Source: Porpolomopsis calyptriformis (lineage: Eukaryota; Basidiomycota; Agaricomycetes; Agaricales; Hygrophoraceae). Taken from it: 64,000 bases of DNA. Positions 53,948 to 64,000 of the stretch are shown here, piece after piece. The notes beneath the pieces were generated by a model. That model saw only the letters and a list, made by a program, of their open reading frames with translations. It did not search any database and was not told where the DNA came from. The stretch spans positions 2,170,001 through 2,234,000 of the forward strand of contig OX621165.1 of assembly GCA_951640195.1 (NCBI GenBank). The letters run 5' to 3'. The translations under genes and the position numbers were made by a program. Within the stretch, counting starts at the first letter, position 1. Every line of letters starts with the position of its first letter.

Positions 53948-55453
53948 ATGGCTTCAAAAGTTCCATTCGAAATTTGGTTGAAGATTTCTCACTACCTCCC
54001 TCGCGCAGAGCTGCAGAGGCTGTGTGCCCTCAATAGCACCTTTTATTGCATTGCGATGGATGCACGCTATCAGGAGGTAGCTCTATTTGAATCTGAGTGG
54101 GGAATAGATAAGACATTGCGGAAACTAGACCACTTGAGGTGCAGAAAACCCTTCCAATTCTGATTTTACAACTTTGACATCTCTTTCAGTCAATCTCACA
54201 TTGCGTGTCGTGTCCGTCATGTCAAAATGAACCTCTTGGCGGCCTGGGAAAACTTTCCTCCCCTCGGTCCTCTCTTGAGGGAATACCACAGTGGGTATAG
54301 CATCCTGCACTGGAACACTTTGCGCAAGAACAAGAAGCTTCTGAAAGCCACGAGAAAGGCCTTGGCCTCTCTATCTTGCCTCACTCAATGCGATCTGACC
54401 TGGCGACATGATTCCACATCGAGACCTATAATACCCTCTTTATTGTCTGCCTTGGGATCCAATTTACGGTGCCTTAAATTTAAATCCAAGTTGGAGAGTC
54501 TCCATTCACTCCTGCAATCCACCCCGGTCCATTTCCCCACCCTCGAAAGTGTACATATCGCGTTCTATCGATCTCCAGCACTCTCAGCGCCGGGGAAGGA
54601 GACATTTCTCACCTCAATCATACGTTTCCTGAATCACCATAGTTCTCTCCTCTCCCTGGCATTCTCACCGGCCCACTTTTTTATTGATCCACCGGTGGAG
54701 CTATCATGTTTCTTCAACATGTTGGGGTATTTCCCTAGGCTTCGACATCTAGGATTTTACTTTGGTTGTCTCTCTGACACCCACGTTCAGATGTCGGAGC
54801 CTCACATTTTCACACAATTTCTCAAAAACCATGCCAATCAGTTGCAGTCTATCGCGATTGGGTTTTTTCTAGTCAGTGAGGGGTTTTTAAATCGGGATCG
54901 CTTCCTAGAATATGGAGACATCCCCCAATCACTGTTCAACATTCCATTCCCCAACATGCTCAAACTCGACACTTGTCAACCGATGGCATGGATGGAGTCA
55001 AAATATTCAATTTGGAAGATGATTCTGTGGTTCTCCGACACATTGACCACGTTGACCTTTATGCGCCATTTCTCGTTTACTTATCAAGAAGTGAAAACCC
55101 TCACCTTGTATTTTCGTCATCGATCTGCGGATACAGGACTGAAGAGTCTTTCCCTCGATGTCAAACTTATCAGCCCGGAACTTATAGATTTATTGGCATC
55201 TGGTTTTCCAGGTCTCACGCAGCTCACTCTTGAGGCTGAGGTGGTCAAGCCGTGGGAACCTGGTCACTCACTTGAAGTTCACGATTCAAGCGAGGAATTG
55301 GTGATGTTTGAGCTTGAGATGGAACAGCGAATCTACGATACGTGGTCGTTATGTCATCTCGATATCCAACTAAGCTTCTATCATCATTCCTCTCGTGTTG
55401 CGGAGATCATTGAGAACCGAATCTCCAACATCCAGCGCTTGCGGGAGGGTTAA
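53948..55453 (+). CDS. F-box/LRR-like protein, paralogue H
   Basis: ATG 53948 (MASKVPFEIWLKISHYLP). The 51-nt intron (GTGCAG..CTTTCAG) carries a stop and must be removed. The second exon is open: LHWNTLRKNKKLLKATRKAL, GYFPRLRHLGFYFGCLSDTHVQ, MSEPHIFTQFLKNHANQLQS, SLDVKLISPELIDLLASGFPG and ELEMEQRIYDTWSLCHLDIQ. Ends NIQRLREG-TAA like G. It is the tandem partner of G with shared 3' flank (AGGTTGACGATCGGGAGCTTAACG). Confidence 0.82.
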
Positions 55454-55603
55454 GGTTGACGATCGGGAGCTTAACGATTCCATCCGAGTAAGCAATTGTC
55501 ATTACTTCTTAATCCAAGCAAATGACAATCTTTCCTCTGTCAGCCGTCGCGATCCTAGAGAGCAATCCATCACGCGTCATGGCGGAATAGCTATAAAAGA
55601 ATT

Positions 55604-57330
55604 TCAGATTTCAAAACTTCCTCTCGGATTCTCGCCCCAACTCTCGCCACAATCATCGACTAAATCACCCACATCATCATCCAACCGTTCCCTCAATTCC
55701 CATGTCACCAACCTCCCTTCGCGCTCAATAACAATCGCACGAGTCTGCCCCCAACCATCGTCTAGATCGAACCTGCGTAATTTCGGACAGGAAGAGATAA
55801 GCGCACGGAGAGTCTCGGTGTTGGCTGGGAGTGAGAGGCCGGAGAGACCAGTCAGAGATGGTAAATGGGCAAGAGCTGAAAACCAGTCGTCCTGAAACAA
55901 TCAAGGATGTGTGAGAGGATAAAACAGATGTGTGAGAGAAATAAAACTATCACCTGTGGATACCCCCACGCATTGAGTCTGTAAGCCAGGTCCAACCATT
56001 CTATTCCAGGACTGAGCTTGGCAAGCCTCACAATCAATTCAGGATGAATGCAGACTTTGAGCCTCTTCAACGTTGGGCCACAACCACTCTTCTCCAGAAG
56101 GTCAAGGAAGGTATCATCAAGGACAGGACCACGGATCTCTTCTAATGGTCGTGGATAGGTGGTGGGAGAACTAAGGATGGAGAACACGTCTTCCCCTACG
56201 CCATCTATGTATTTTAACGAAGGGAGCGAGTCAGGCGGGAGTACGAACGATGGAGGGACAGAGACGCTGATTTGTTGGAATTGGTCGTCACGGTTTATGA
56301 GAGTGAGGTGATCAATAATGGGATGGGAGGCAAGGAAGGAAGACAGTAGACAAGCAGGAGCAAAAAAGGGAGACAGATGTAGTTGGCGAAGGGATTCCCA
56401 ATGCGAATGAGAAAGAAGAGGGGAGACATCTAGGGTTATCAGACCATAGAATGTGAGGTGTAACACCTTGAAATTCAAGGTATGTAAACATGGCTGGTCA
56501 AGCAATATTACAACTTACCTCCAGCTCGGGGTTATGCTTGACTAGCATCTCGGCGAAAAGATCCATATTTGGTAAAGACTTGGCCCAAGTGCGTGTAATC
56601 AAGGTGGTTAAATTCATAAGTGTGAAGAACTGATGATATGATCGTAATAAACGTTAGTGATCAAGACATTATGAAAGATGCCTACGTTGGGGTTGTGGGC
56701 TATTCTGTGGAGATCTACATTGCCCCAATCATGTGGCGCGTCTGGGTCGTCGCCATCCAAAACATGAACTTGACGCAAATTGGGGCAGTGCCTTTCAATC
56801 GTAGTCCATACATCGCCTTCGACATTTGGATCAATCAGTGGTGGTATGTGGGACCATATGAAAGTGGTGAGTCCAGTCATATTCCTGAGAGCAGAGACAA
56901 AGACACGTTCTGCAGAGAGATTCGTTGCTTCCCAGATTCTCCATTGGAGGCTTTCATCCCACCCTTTATCGCAAAGATCGGTGTTGTCATTTTCAGTAGA
57001 CTGATTTGTGGGGTCCAATACGGGATTATGCTCATTCCATGCTTCAAAGATGAATGGGATAACTTGTTGGTCAATGCTCCCACAATCCCACCATCTGGGC
57101 AGCCTTTGAAGTTCAAGTGTGCGTACATTCTGGGCAAGGGAATGGTTTGTGACGAAAACTTCCCAGATTGATGACAAGAGAGGAGCGCGGATGATGCGTA
57201 GAGTATGTCGCGGAAAGGCGACGGAATAGAGTCGGGTTGAGACTTGAGCGAAATTGCGAATATCAGCGGGTGAATCCAAACAGCCTGCGATGTGGTCAAG
57301 GATTTCAAGTGGAAGTTCTGTGAGATTCAT
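55604..57330 (-). CDS. F-box/LRR-like protein of a separate subfamily
   Basis: ATG 57330 begins MNLTELPLEILDHIAGCLDS, a canonical F-box start (residues about 4-45, through FAQVSTRLYSVAFPRHT). Exon 1 continues with NVRTLELQRLPRWWDC and ends near HNPN at about 56690. Further exons, joined by short introns, read LTTLITRTWAKSLPNMDLF, LTFYGLITLDVSPLLSHSHW, DTFLDLLEKSGCGPTLKRLK, LSPGIEWLDLAYRLNAWGYP and FSALAHLPSLTGLSGLSLP, with a stop at 55604. The Leu spacing is LRR-like. It is convergent with F-box H (150 bp apart) and not part of the tandem family. Confidence 0.75.
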
Positions 57331-57375
57331 CGCTGGGTCGAGGCTGTGTCAGCACCATCATCACATCTTTGCCTA

Positions 57376-59337
57376 CGATGATAGCACCGTCAACCTTGTC
57401 GGTCGTGATCAGCTCCACTTGAACATTGCATGTCTAAGGTGAGTCGAGCAGCCTCCGCAGTCACTCCCTCAACGATATCCAGTTGTTCACTAGATCGTGA
57501 GCGCGGACGAGTATCACTACGATCCATCAATGATTCCCCCCTGGTCGTCTCTCTGTCCACTTTACTGGAAGAGACAAAGAAGTAGAATTCTTGCAGAAGA
57601 AGGCTGTTGTGCTGCATATGGGATGCCTGGTAAAGTCGCAGCTGGTATTGCATTACGCCAAAATATCATTTGATCGCAGCCAGTACTCCCACGTATTCTG
57701 GATATCAGCTACAAAACTCTCAACCTCATTCGTCACCCCGATCGTCACCTGCAGGAACAAAACGCCAAACTGACTGCGGCTCGACTGGTTGGAAGGAGCG
57801 TACGACAATTGGCTTCTTGTGTTCGATAACATTGATAGGAATTCGCTCGACCTCCTTCGGACGCACCTTCCTTGCAGAGATGTCCGAAACAATATCTTCT
57901 TTATGACCTGGACAGCTGACTTGGCTGAGGCGCTGGTTACCGTGGCGGGAAATCAGCGTAGTACACTCCAACTTCACCCTCTTGCGCCTCACGATTCCGT
58001 AAATCTTCTTTTGCTCGATGCTGGCCTAAATATGGAGGCTTCTCTTTCAAGTTACGTGGAGAAACTAGTCGAATGTGTGGGGTCCCTTCAACTTGCTGTC
58101 GTCCAGGCGTCCATGTCCACCAAACAATTCGATAAATTGCAAGAAGAATCATCGATATCAGTAATCTCCTCAAAATTCTTTCTTTCTTTGACCCAGAAAA
58201 TATCCCAGTTGCGATGATCATCGAAGGAGCCAACCAATGGTTGCGCCCACGATACCCGTTAGAGGGGATTCCATCTCAACCCGAATGTGATTCCCACATA
58301 TTCCTCGAGTTTGGTTCATTGGTTGCCCTGAGTTGCTCAACTGCGAAATTCCTGACAGCTGTACAGAAACTACATGCATTGTCTCTTGTGGAATATCGAT
58401 CTACGGAGTGGAACTCTTCACCGTGGATGCACGACTTAATCCGATTCATAAAGCATGAAGGTGCGAAGAAAGAAGATACGTATCGAGAATGGCTTCAGTC
58501 CTCAGTCTCACTTGTTTATGGCGCATCCCGACAGATTCAAGACCCCGAATCACCCGAGTGGTGGGCTGAATGTGAAGAGTTCATGCCTCACATACAGTCG
58601 CTGAATCGATGGTGGAATGACGAATATGGTATGAACCTCGAGTTGATTCACGCAAATGCGAAGATCGCGGTGTATTTGAAGGGTCGGGGAAAACAACGAT
58701 GCTGAATTGCTGTTCAATCAACTTCTTAAAGTCTACGAATTTTGGATGCGAATCTATGAATGGCCTCGCAAGCCTATACGAATCACAAGGGCGATACGAC
58801 AAGGCTGAGACTCTCCACAAACTGGCATTATCTGGCAGGGAGATCCATCTGGGTGCCGATCACCCAGACACGCTTACATCGTTGAACAACCCCGCAGACG
58901 TTTACGAGTCACAAGGATGATACGACGAAGCTGAGATGCTCTGCAAGCCGATCTTATCTACCTTCGAGAAGTATGTGGGTGCCCATCACCATCCATGCTT
59001 TTGTCGGTGAACAACCTGGCAGCCATTCTCCACTCACAAAGAAGATACAATGATGCCAAGACACTCTACAAATGGGCCATATCTGGCTTTGAGAAGCATC
59101 TTGGTGCCGAACACACATCCATGCTTATGTTCGTGATCAACCTTGCGGCTGTTTACGAATTACAAGGATGGTACGACTATGCTGAGGCACTCTACAAGCA
59201 AGCTATTGCCGGCTTTGAGAAGTCCATAGGAGTCCACCATCCCAATACTCGGATCGCGGTAGGGGACCTTGCTGGTCTCTATCAGTCACAAGCGCGACTT
59301 GACAAAGCGACATCCTCAAACAGAGGCACTCTTTGCT
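57376..59337 (+). pseudogene. NB-ARC-TPR STAND protein, pseudogene
   Basis: Pieces in order: STVNLVGRDQLHLNIA (a common front of agaric STAND proteins); a degenerate P-loop (LHMGCLVKSQLVLHYAK instead of a G-x-G-x-x-G-K-S/T loop); SFDRSQYSHVFWISAT; LLVFDNIDRNSLDLLRTHLP; ADLAEALVTVAG; LVECVGSLQLAVVQAS; and a winged-helix part with WMHDLIRFIKHEG. TPR repeats follow (GLASLYESQGRYDKAETLHK, YNDAKTLYKWAISGFEKHLG, YDYAEALYKQAIAGFEKSIG). Frames change several times and a TGA at 58918-58920 interrupts ESQG.YDEAE, where CGA fits. The last TPR exon and following intron (GTAAGTCACTTATCG) are the parent-like form of the block found after F-box A-F. Confidence 0.85.
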
Positions 59338-60041
59338 GAGCTAGCCAGGACACGCATAAATTTGATTGTGAATGTAAGTCACTTATCGTTCTTGCAACAA
59401 TCTCTACTTCATGATACAACAAGTTTTCGTCAGGTTTCTCTTCAGTATTTATTCATCAGCGTGAGCTCTGAGCATGGTTTATCCCCGCATCATTGTACGC
59501 TGTACTCAATTTTATTATTTCGTCTATGTTGCGATGAAGAGCCGAAGATCATCCTTTCAGGATGTGGTCAATCTTCTGCCATCGATAAGAGTCATACACC
59601 CCAAATTGCCCTTAATCCATTCCGATCACAGTCGCAAGCATGCCAGGATGAACCATACCAGAGAACACATCCTTTCAGGCTGCCAAGAAGACTGAAGGGA
59701 TGGGGAGGGGCGACTCTGGAAGAATGATCAGAGTAATTAGATGCTGGCTTGTCGCAAGCTTGAGAACGGCCTTTCGAGATTTTGATTGATGGTTTCCTCT
59801 GTTAGAGTGGCGCAATTGATGTTTTCATTGTGCTGGCTAGTGAAGATGCTTGGGCGATTCAGCCTTTGGTTGGAGGGTTTAATCCATGCCAGCATCGTAC
59901 AGTGCACCAAGACGTTCGTCATCTCTGGGTCAGATATACGATAAGATGATGATCCTCAGCTGGAAAAACAACAGTGAGAAAAAAGTTAAGGCCAATTTGT
60001 CACCAACCGCATCGCATCGCTCAAGCACCACGTCAAAAGCC
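59338..60041. other. 3' end block of TPR pseudogene and upstream flank of F-box I
   Basis: To about 59490 it holds the intron and terminal exon-like stretch shared with F-box A-F flanks. From 59797 (CTCTGTTAGAGTGGCGC) to about 59945 it is nearly identical to 61803-61955, the flank of F-box J. No other gene seen. Confidence 0.65.
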
Positions 60042-61567
60042 ATGGCTTCAAAAGCTCCATTCGAAATTTGGTTAAAGATCGCTCACTACCTCCCTTGCAC
60101 AGAGCTGCAGGGGCTGTATACCCTCAACAGTGCTCTTTATAACATCGCAATGGATGCACGTTATCGGGAGGTGGATCTGTTTGAAAATGGGTTGAGAATG
60201 GCTAAGGCATTGTGGAAATTCAACCACTTGAGGTGCGGAAAATCCTTCCGATTGCAATCTTTTGACTTTAACGTCTCTTTAGCCAACCTCACATTGCATC
60301 TCGTATCCGCTATATAACAATCAACCTCTTTGCATCCTGCCAAGACTTTGACCCCCTCGACGCTCTGCTAGGTGAAAATAATAGAATTCTACACTGGAAC
60401 CCTTTGCGCAAGAAGAAGAAGCTGTCGGTAGCTACAAGGAAGTTCTTGGCCTCTCTATCTCGGATCACCAAATGCGACCTTGTCTTGCCAAACCATTCCC
60501 CGCCGAGACCCATAATACCTTCTTTATGGTCTGCCATAGGGTCCCACTTACAGAGCCTTGATCTGTCCTCCTCATTAGAGAATATCCATTCTCAGCTGCG
60601 ATCTACTTCCATCCATTTTCCCACTCTCGAAAGTCTACGTATCACCTTCTACCTAGACAAGGAGATATTTCTAACTTCAATCGTACATTTCCTGAATCGC
60701 CACAGCTCTCTCCTTCGATCCCTGACATTCTCAACCAGCCACCCTTCCTACCGTCGGCAACTGGTGGAGCTATCATCTCTCTTCAACCTGTTGGGGTATT
60801 TCCCTAGTCTTCGACATCTAGGATTTTACTTTGGTTATCGCTTTGACATCCGCATTCAGATGTCGGAACCTGAGATTTTTGCACAATTTCTCGGGAAGCA
60901 TGCCAATCAGCTGCGGTCTTTCACCATCAACCTTGTCGGTCTCAACAATTTTGTTGGCAATCATGGTCACTTCCTAGAGCATGGACATGTCTCCCGGTTG
61001 CTCTTCAATGTTCCATTCCCCAACATGCTCAAACTAGATATGAGTAGTGTCTGGATGAGTTCTTACTCTTTCAGAAATGTCATTTTGAAGATCATCCCTT
61101 GGTTCTCCGACACGTTGACCACGTTGATCCTCACTTCCATTGACCGATTCACTTATGAAGAAGTGAAATCCATCACCTTATGTTTTTGTCAGCGACCTGC
61201 GAATACTGGACTGAAGAGTCTTTCCCTCGGGGTCCAAATTATCAGTCCAGACCTTATTGATTTATTGGCATCTGGTTTTCCAGGTCTCGCACAGCTCACA
61301 CTCATAACTGGCTTGATCGAACCTCATCGCCACACATTCGATCCCCCGTCGGGCCCACTACAAGACTATCTGACGGTGTTTCGGACTGAGATGGAACAAC
61401 GAATCTACAACACATGGGCATTATGTCGGCTTGATGTCCTATCATACTTCTCCTATTCTCATTTCCCCGAGATTGGGCTCATCGTTGAGAAGCGAATTCC
61501 CAACATCCAACGCGTGCGGGAAGGTCGAGATTGGAAACTTGGGATTAACGAAGGGCGATCGCACTGA
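60042..61567 (+). CDS. F-box/LRR-like protein, paralogue I
   Basis: ATG 60042 (MASKAPFEIWLKIAHYLP). A 50-nt intron (GTGCGG..TCTTTAG) is required; the join gives QPHIASRIRYITINL. The second exon is open: LHWNPLRKKKKLSVATRKFL, GYFPSLRHLGFYFGYRFDI, EPEIFAQFLGKHANQLRS, PWFSDTLTTLIL and SPDLIDLLASGFPGLAQLTL. It ends EGRDWKLGINEGRSH, longer than copies A-H. Very close to J, its tandem neighbour. Confidence 0.82.
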
Positions 61568-61607
61568 CGATGGTCACAATGATGGCAGTGAGTTGGAAGA
61601 GAATTGC

Positions 61608-61801
61608 TTGTGTTCGATAACGTTGATAGGAATTCGCTCGACCTCCTTCGGACGCACCTTCCTTGCAGAGATGTCCGAAACAATATCTTCTTTACTACCC
61701 GGACAGCTGACTTGGCTGAGGCTCTGGTTACCGTGGCGGGAAATCAGCGTAGTACACTCCAACTTCACCCTCTTGCGCCTCACGATTCCGTAAATCTTCT
61801 T
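61608..61801 (+). pseudogene. NB-ARC fragment (about 190 bp) wedged between F-box I and J
   Basis: Nearly identical to 57820-58013 of the NB-ARC-TPR pseudogene, coding VFDNVDRNSLDLLRTHLP and TTRTADLAEALVTVAG. It retains TTRTADL where the 57.9 kb copy has MTWTADL, so it keeps the more usual form and was copied before that change or from another gene. Left junction is inside GAATTGCTTGTG, right junction at CTTCTTGCTCTG, both with short overlap to the neighbours. Confidence 0.85.
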
Positions 61802-62058
61802 GCTCTGTTAGAGTGGCGCAATTGATGTTTTCATTGTGCTGGCTAGTGAAGATGCTTGGGCGATTCAGCCATTGGTTGGAGGGTTTAATCCATGCCAGCA
61901 TCGTACAGTGCACCAACAAGACGTTCATCATCTCTGAGTCAGATGATATACGATAAGATGACATATTTGCTCACCATGAGTCTGATCCTCGCCGCAAGTT
62001 TCCAATTTTGTCACCAACACCATCGCATTGCATTACATCGCTCAAGCACTCCAAAGCC
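61802..62058. repeat. Duplicated upstream flank of F-box J (copy of 59797-60041)
   Basis: CTCTGTTAGAGTGGCGCAAT through the GACGTTCATCATCTCTGAGT segment matches the flank of F-box I with few differences, then diverges by small indels before the start codon. It defines the left part of the duplicated unit. Confidence 0.8.
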
Positions 62059-63583
62059 ATGGCTTCAAAAGCTCCATTCGAAATTTGGTTAAAGATCGCT
62101 CACTACCTTCCTTGCACAGAGCTGCAGGGGCTGTATACCCTCAACAGTGCTCTTTATAACATCTCAATGGATGCACGTTATCGGAAGGTGGAACTGTTTG
62201 GATATAAGTTGGGAATGGCAAAGGCATTGCAGAAATTCAACCACTTGAGGTGCGGAAATCCTTCCGGTTGCAATCTTTTGACTTTAACATCTCTTTAGTC
62301 AACCTCACATTGCATCTCGTATCCGCTATATAAAAATCAACCTCTTAGCATCCTGCCAAGACTTTGACCCCCTCGACGCTCTGCTAGGTGAAGATAATCG
62401 AATTCTACACTGGAACCCTTTGCGCAAGAAGAGGAAGCTGTCGGTAGCTACAAGGAAGTTCTTGGCCTCTCTATCTCGGATCACCAAATGCGACCTTGTC
62501 TTGCCAAACCATTCCCCATCGAGACCCATAATACCTTCTTTATGGTCTGCCATAGGGTCCCACTTACAGAGCCTTGAACTGTCCTCCTCATTAGAGAATA
62601 TCCATTCACACCTGCGATCTACTTCCGTCCATTTTCCCACCCTCGAAAGTCTACATATCGACTTCTACCTAGACAAGGAGATATTTCTAACTTCAATCGT
62701 ACATTTCCTGAATCGCCACAGCTCTCTCCTTCGATCCCTGACATTCTCACCGAGCCACCCTTACTTCCATCGGCAACTGGTGGAGCTACCGCATCTCTTC
62801 AACATGTTGGGGTATTTCCCTAGGCTCCGACATCTAGGATTTTACTTTGGTTGTCTCTTTGACACCCGCGTTCAGATGTCGGAACCTGAGGTTTTTGCAC
62901 AATTTCTCAGGAAGCATGCCAATCAGTTGCAGTCTTTCACAATCAAGCTTGTCACTGTCGACAATTTAGTTGGCAATCACGGTCACTTCCTAGAGTATGG
63001 GCATGTCTCCCGGTTGCTCTTCAATGTTCCATTCCCCAACATGGTCAAACTAGATATTACTAGTATCTGGATGAATTCTTCCCCTTTCACATGTGTCATT
63101 TCGAAGATCATCCCATGGTTCTCCGACACGTTGACCACCTTGATCCTCACTCCCAATGACCCATTCGCTTATGGAGAAATGAAATCCCTCACCTTATGTT
63201 TTTGTCAGCGATCTGCGAACACTGGACTGAAGAGTCTTTCTCTCGTGGTCAGAATTATCAGTCCAGACCTTATCGATTTATTGGCATCTGGTTTTCCAGG
63301 TCTCGCACAGCTCACACTCATAGCCCACTTGATCGAACCTCATCGCCACACATTCGATCCCACGTTGGGCCCACTACAAGACTATCTGACGGTGCTTCGG
63401 ACTGAGATGGAACAACGAATCTACAACACATGGGCATTATGTCGGCTTGATGTCCTATCATACTTCTCCTATTCTCATTTCCCTGAGATTGGGCTCATCA
63501 TTGAGAAGCGAATTCCCAACATCCAACGCATGCGGGAAGGTCGAGATTGGCAACTTGGGATTAGCGAAGGGCGATCGCACTGA
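62059..63583 (+). CDS. F-box/LRR-like protein, paralogue J
   Basis: ATG 62059. The 49-nt intron (GTGCGG..TCTTTAG), one base shorter than in I, must be removed. The second exon is open: LHWNPLRKKRKLSVATRKFL, GYFPRLRHLGFYFGCLFDT, EPEVFAQFLRKHANQLQS, PWFSDTLTTLIL and LDVLSYFSYSHFPEIGLIIE, ending EGRDWQLGISEGRSH. Different intron lengths in I and J with kept frames support purifying selection on both. Confidence 0.82.
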
Positions 63584-63806
63584 CGATGGTCACAATGATG
63601 GCAGTGAGTTGGAAGAGAATTGCTAGGCCAAGAAGGTGGGAAGAAGATCGAGTTGGCAATTCTTTCCGTTCATTTATCCAGTTCCGAGAATTGATTTATG
63701 GTTTTGATTGACTCTGTTCGAATACCTCTCCTATCGTAATGTTATTTTCGAAGAGCGAGCATAATGCCAAATTTGTCACTAAATCACATCAGGCTCATTC
63801 GAAACC
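63584..63806. other. 3' flank of J with a GH3-derived scrap; 5' flank of K
   Basis: CGATGGTCACAATGATGGCA and GTGAGTTGGAAGAGAATTGC at 63585-63624 (also after I at 61569-61610) resemble the acidic-insert coding part of the GH3 gene near 50460-50505. No gene. Confidence 0.55.
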
Positions 63807-64000
63807 ATGACCTCCAAAGTTCCATTCGAAGTTTGGTTAAAGATTGCCCACCACCTCCCCCACATGGAACTGCAAAGGCTGTATACACTCAGCAGTGCCT
63901 TTTTTCATGCAGCCATGGATGCACGCTATCGGGAGGTGGATCTATTTGAGTATCACTTGCGAATGGCCAAGACATTGCGGAAACTAGACCACCTGAGGTG
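63807..64000 (+). CDS. F-box/LRR-like protein, paralogue K, first exon only
   Basis: ATG 63807 (MTSKVPFEVWLKIAHHLP) opens the F-box-like exon through FFHAAMDARYREVDLFEYHL and LRKLDHL. The window ends at CTGAGGTG, which is the family donor site, so only exon 1 is visible. Confidence 0.75.
   Translation, partial: MTSKVPFEVWLKIAHHLPHMELQRLYTLSSAFFHAAMDARYREVDLFEYHLRMAKTLRKLDHLR

Noticed and set aside
1..64000. CRISPR arrays, rRNA operons, tRNA genes, bacterial operons
   Set aside because: No spaced direct repeats of that kind, no conserved RNA blocks noticed, and the gene structure is eukaryotic throughout; short tRNAs could still be missed by eye.

Overview
The window looks like nuclear DNA of a mushroom-forming basidiomycete (Agaricomycetes). 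Genes are split by short introns of about 50 nt with GT..AG ends. The mobile elements are Plavaka-type DNA transposons and a chromodomain Gypsy retroelement, both common in that group. The host genes include F-box/LRR-like paralogues, STAND proteins (NACHT-ankyrin and NB-ARC-TPR), a DUF6698-type protein and small serine-rich GPI-anchored proteins. No tRNA, rRNA or CRISPR was seen.

Layout. 0-1.7 kb: front part of a Plavaka transposase gene cut by the window edge. 2.4-3.4 kb: a broken spliced gene stopped by an LTR. 3.4-10.35 kb: a full-length Ty3/Gypsy chromovirus on the minus strand with two 359-bp LTRs, gag, pol and a third ORF. 11.4-16.6 kb: two F-box/LRR-like paralogues (A, B) around an unrelated F-box gene, all minus. 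17-24 kb: single-copy housekeeping genes (BAR-SH3 adaptor, Tah18-like diflavin reductase, Lcl3-like nuclease) and a serine-rich GPI protein. 24.1-27.2 kb: a NACHT-ankyrin gene with about 12 near-identical 34-residue repeats and one frameshift. 27.7-34.9 kb: a nearly complete Plavaka transposase gene head-to-head with a DUF6698 gene, possibly inside one pair of short inverted repeats. 35.2-43.8 kb: four F-box/LRR paralogues (C-F) in plus orientation. 44-47 kb: a second serine-rich GPI protein, a Ser/Pro-rich protein and a PalI/SUR7 membrane protein. 47.3-55.5 kb: a secreted GH3 beta-glucosidase and F-box G, then a GH3 pseudogene and F-box H (a duplicated pair). 55.6-57.3 kb: another F-box gene. 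57.4-59.4 kb: an NB-ARC-TPR pseudogene. 60-64 kb: F-box copies I, J and the start of K, separated by scraps of NB-ARC and GH3 sequence.

Main observations. (1) The F-box/LRR family has 11 copies in 53 kb. All keep a 49-54 nt intron at the same codon, and all complete copies stay open after splicing. (2) In six copies the stop codon and 3' flank are made of sequence homologous to the 3' end of the TPR-STAND pseudogene, read in another frame. The other subfamily sits next to GH3 pieces instead. (3) The Gypsy element shows a perfect 12-nt complement between its primer-binding site and the predicted 5' end of its own RNA, which points to self-priming as in Tf1. It also has a candidate -1 frameshift heptamer right at the gag stop and two ATGAGTCAT sites in its LTR. 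(4) Of 13 in-frame stops found in broken genes, 11 are TGA where CGA fits, 2 are TAA and none is TAG; all 8 LTR-LTR differences are transitions. This fits C-to-T change at CpG acting on repeats.

Functional reading (inference). The F-box proteins would be substrate adaptors of SCF ubiquitin ligases. Their rapid local amplification, together with STAND receptors in the same interval, resembles a fast-evolving recognition locus.
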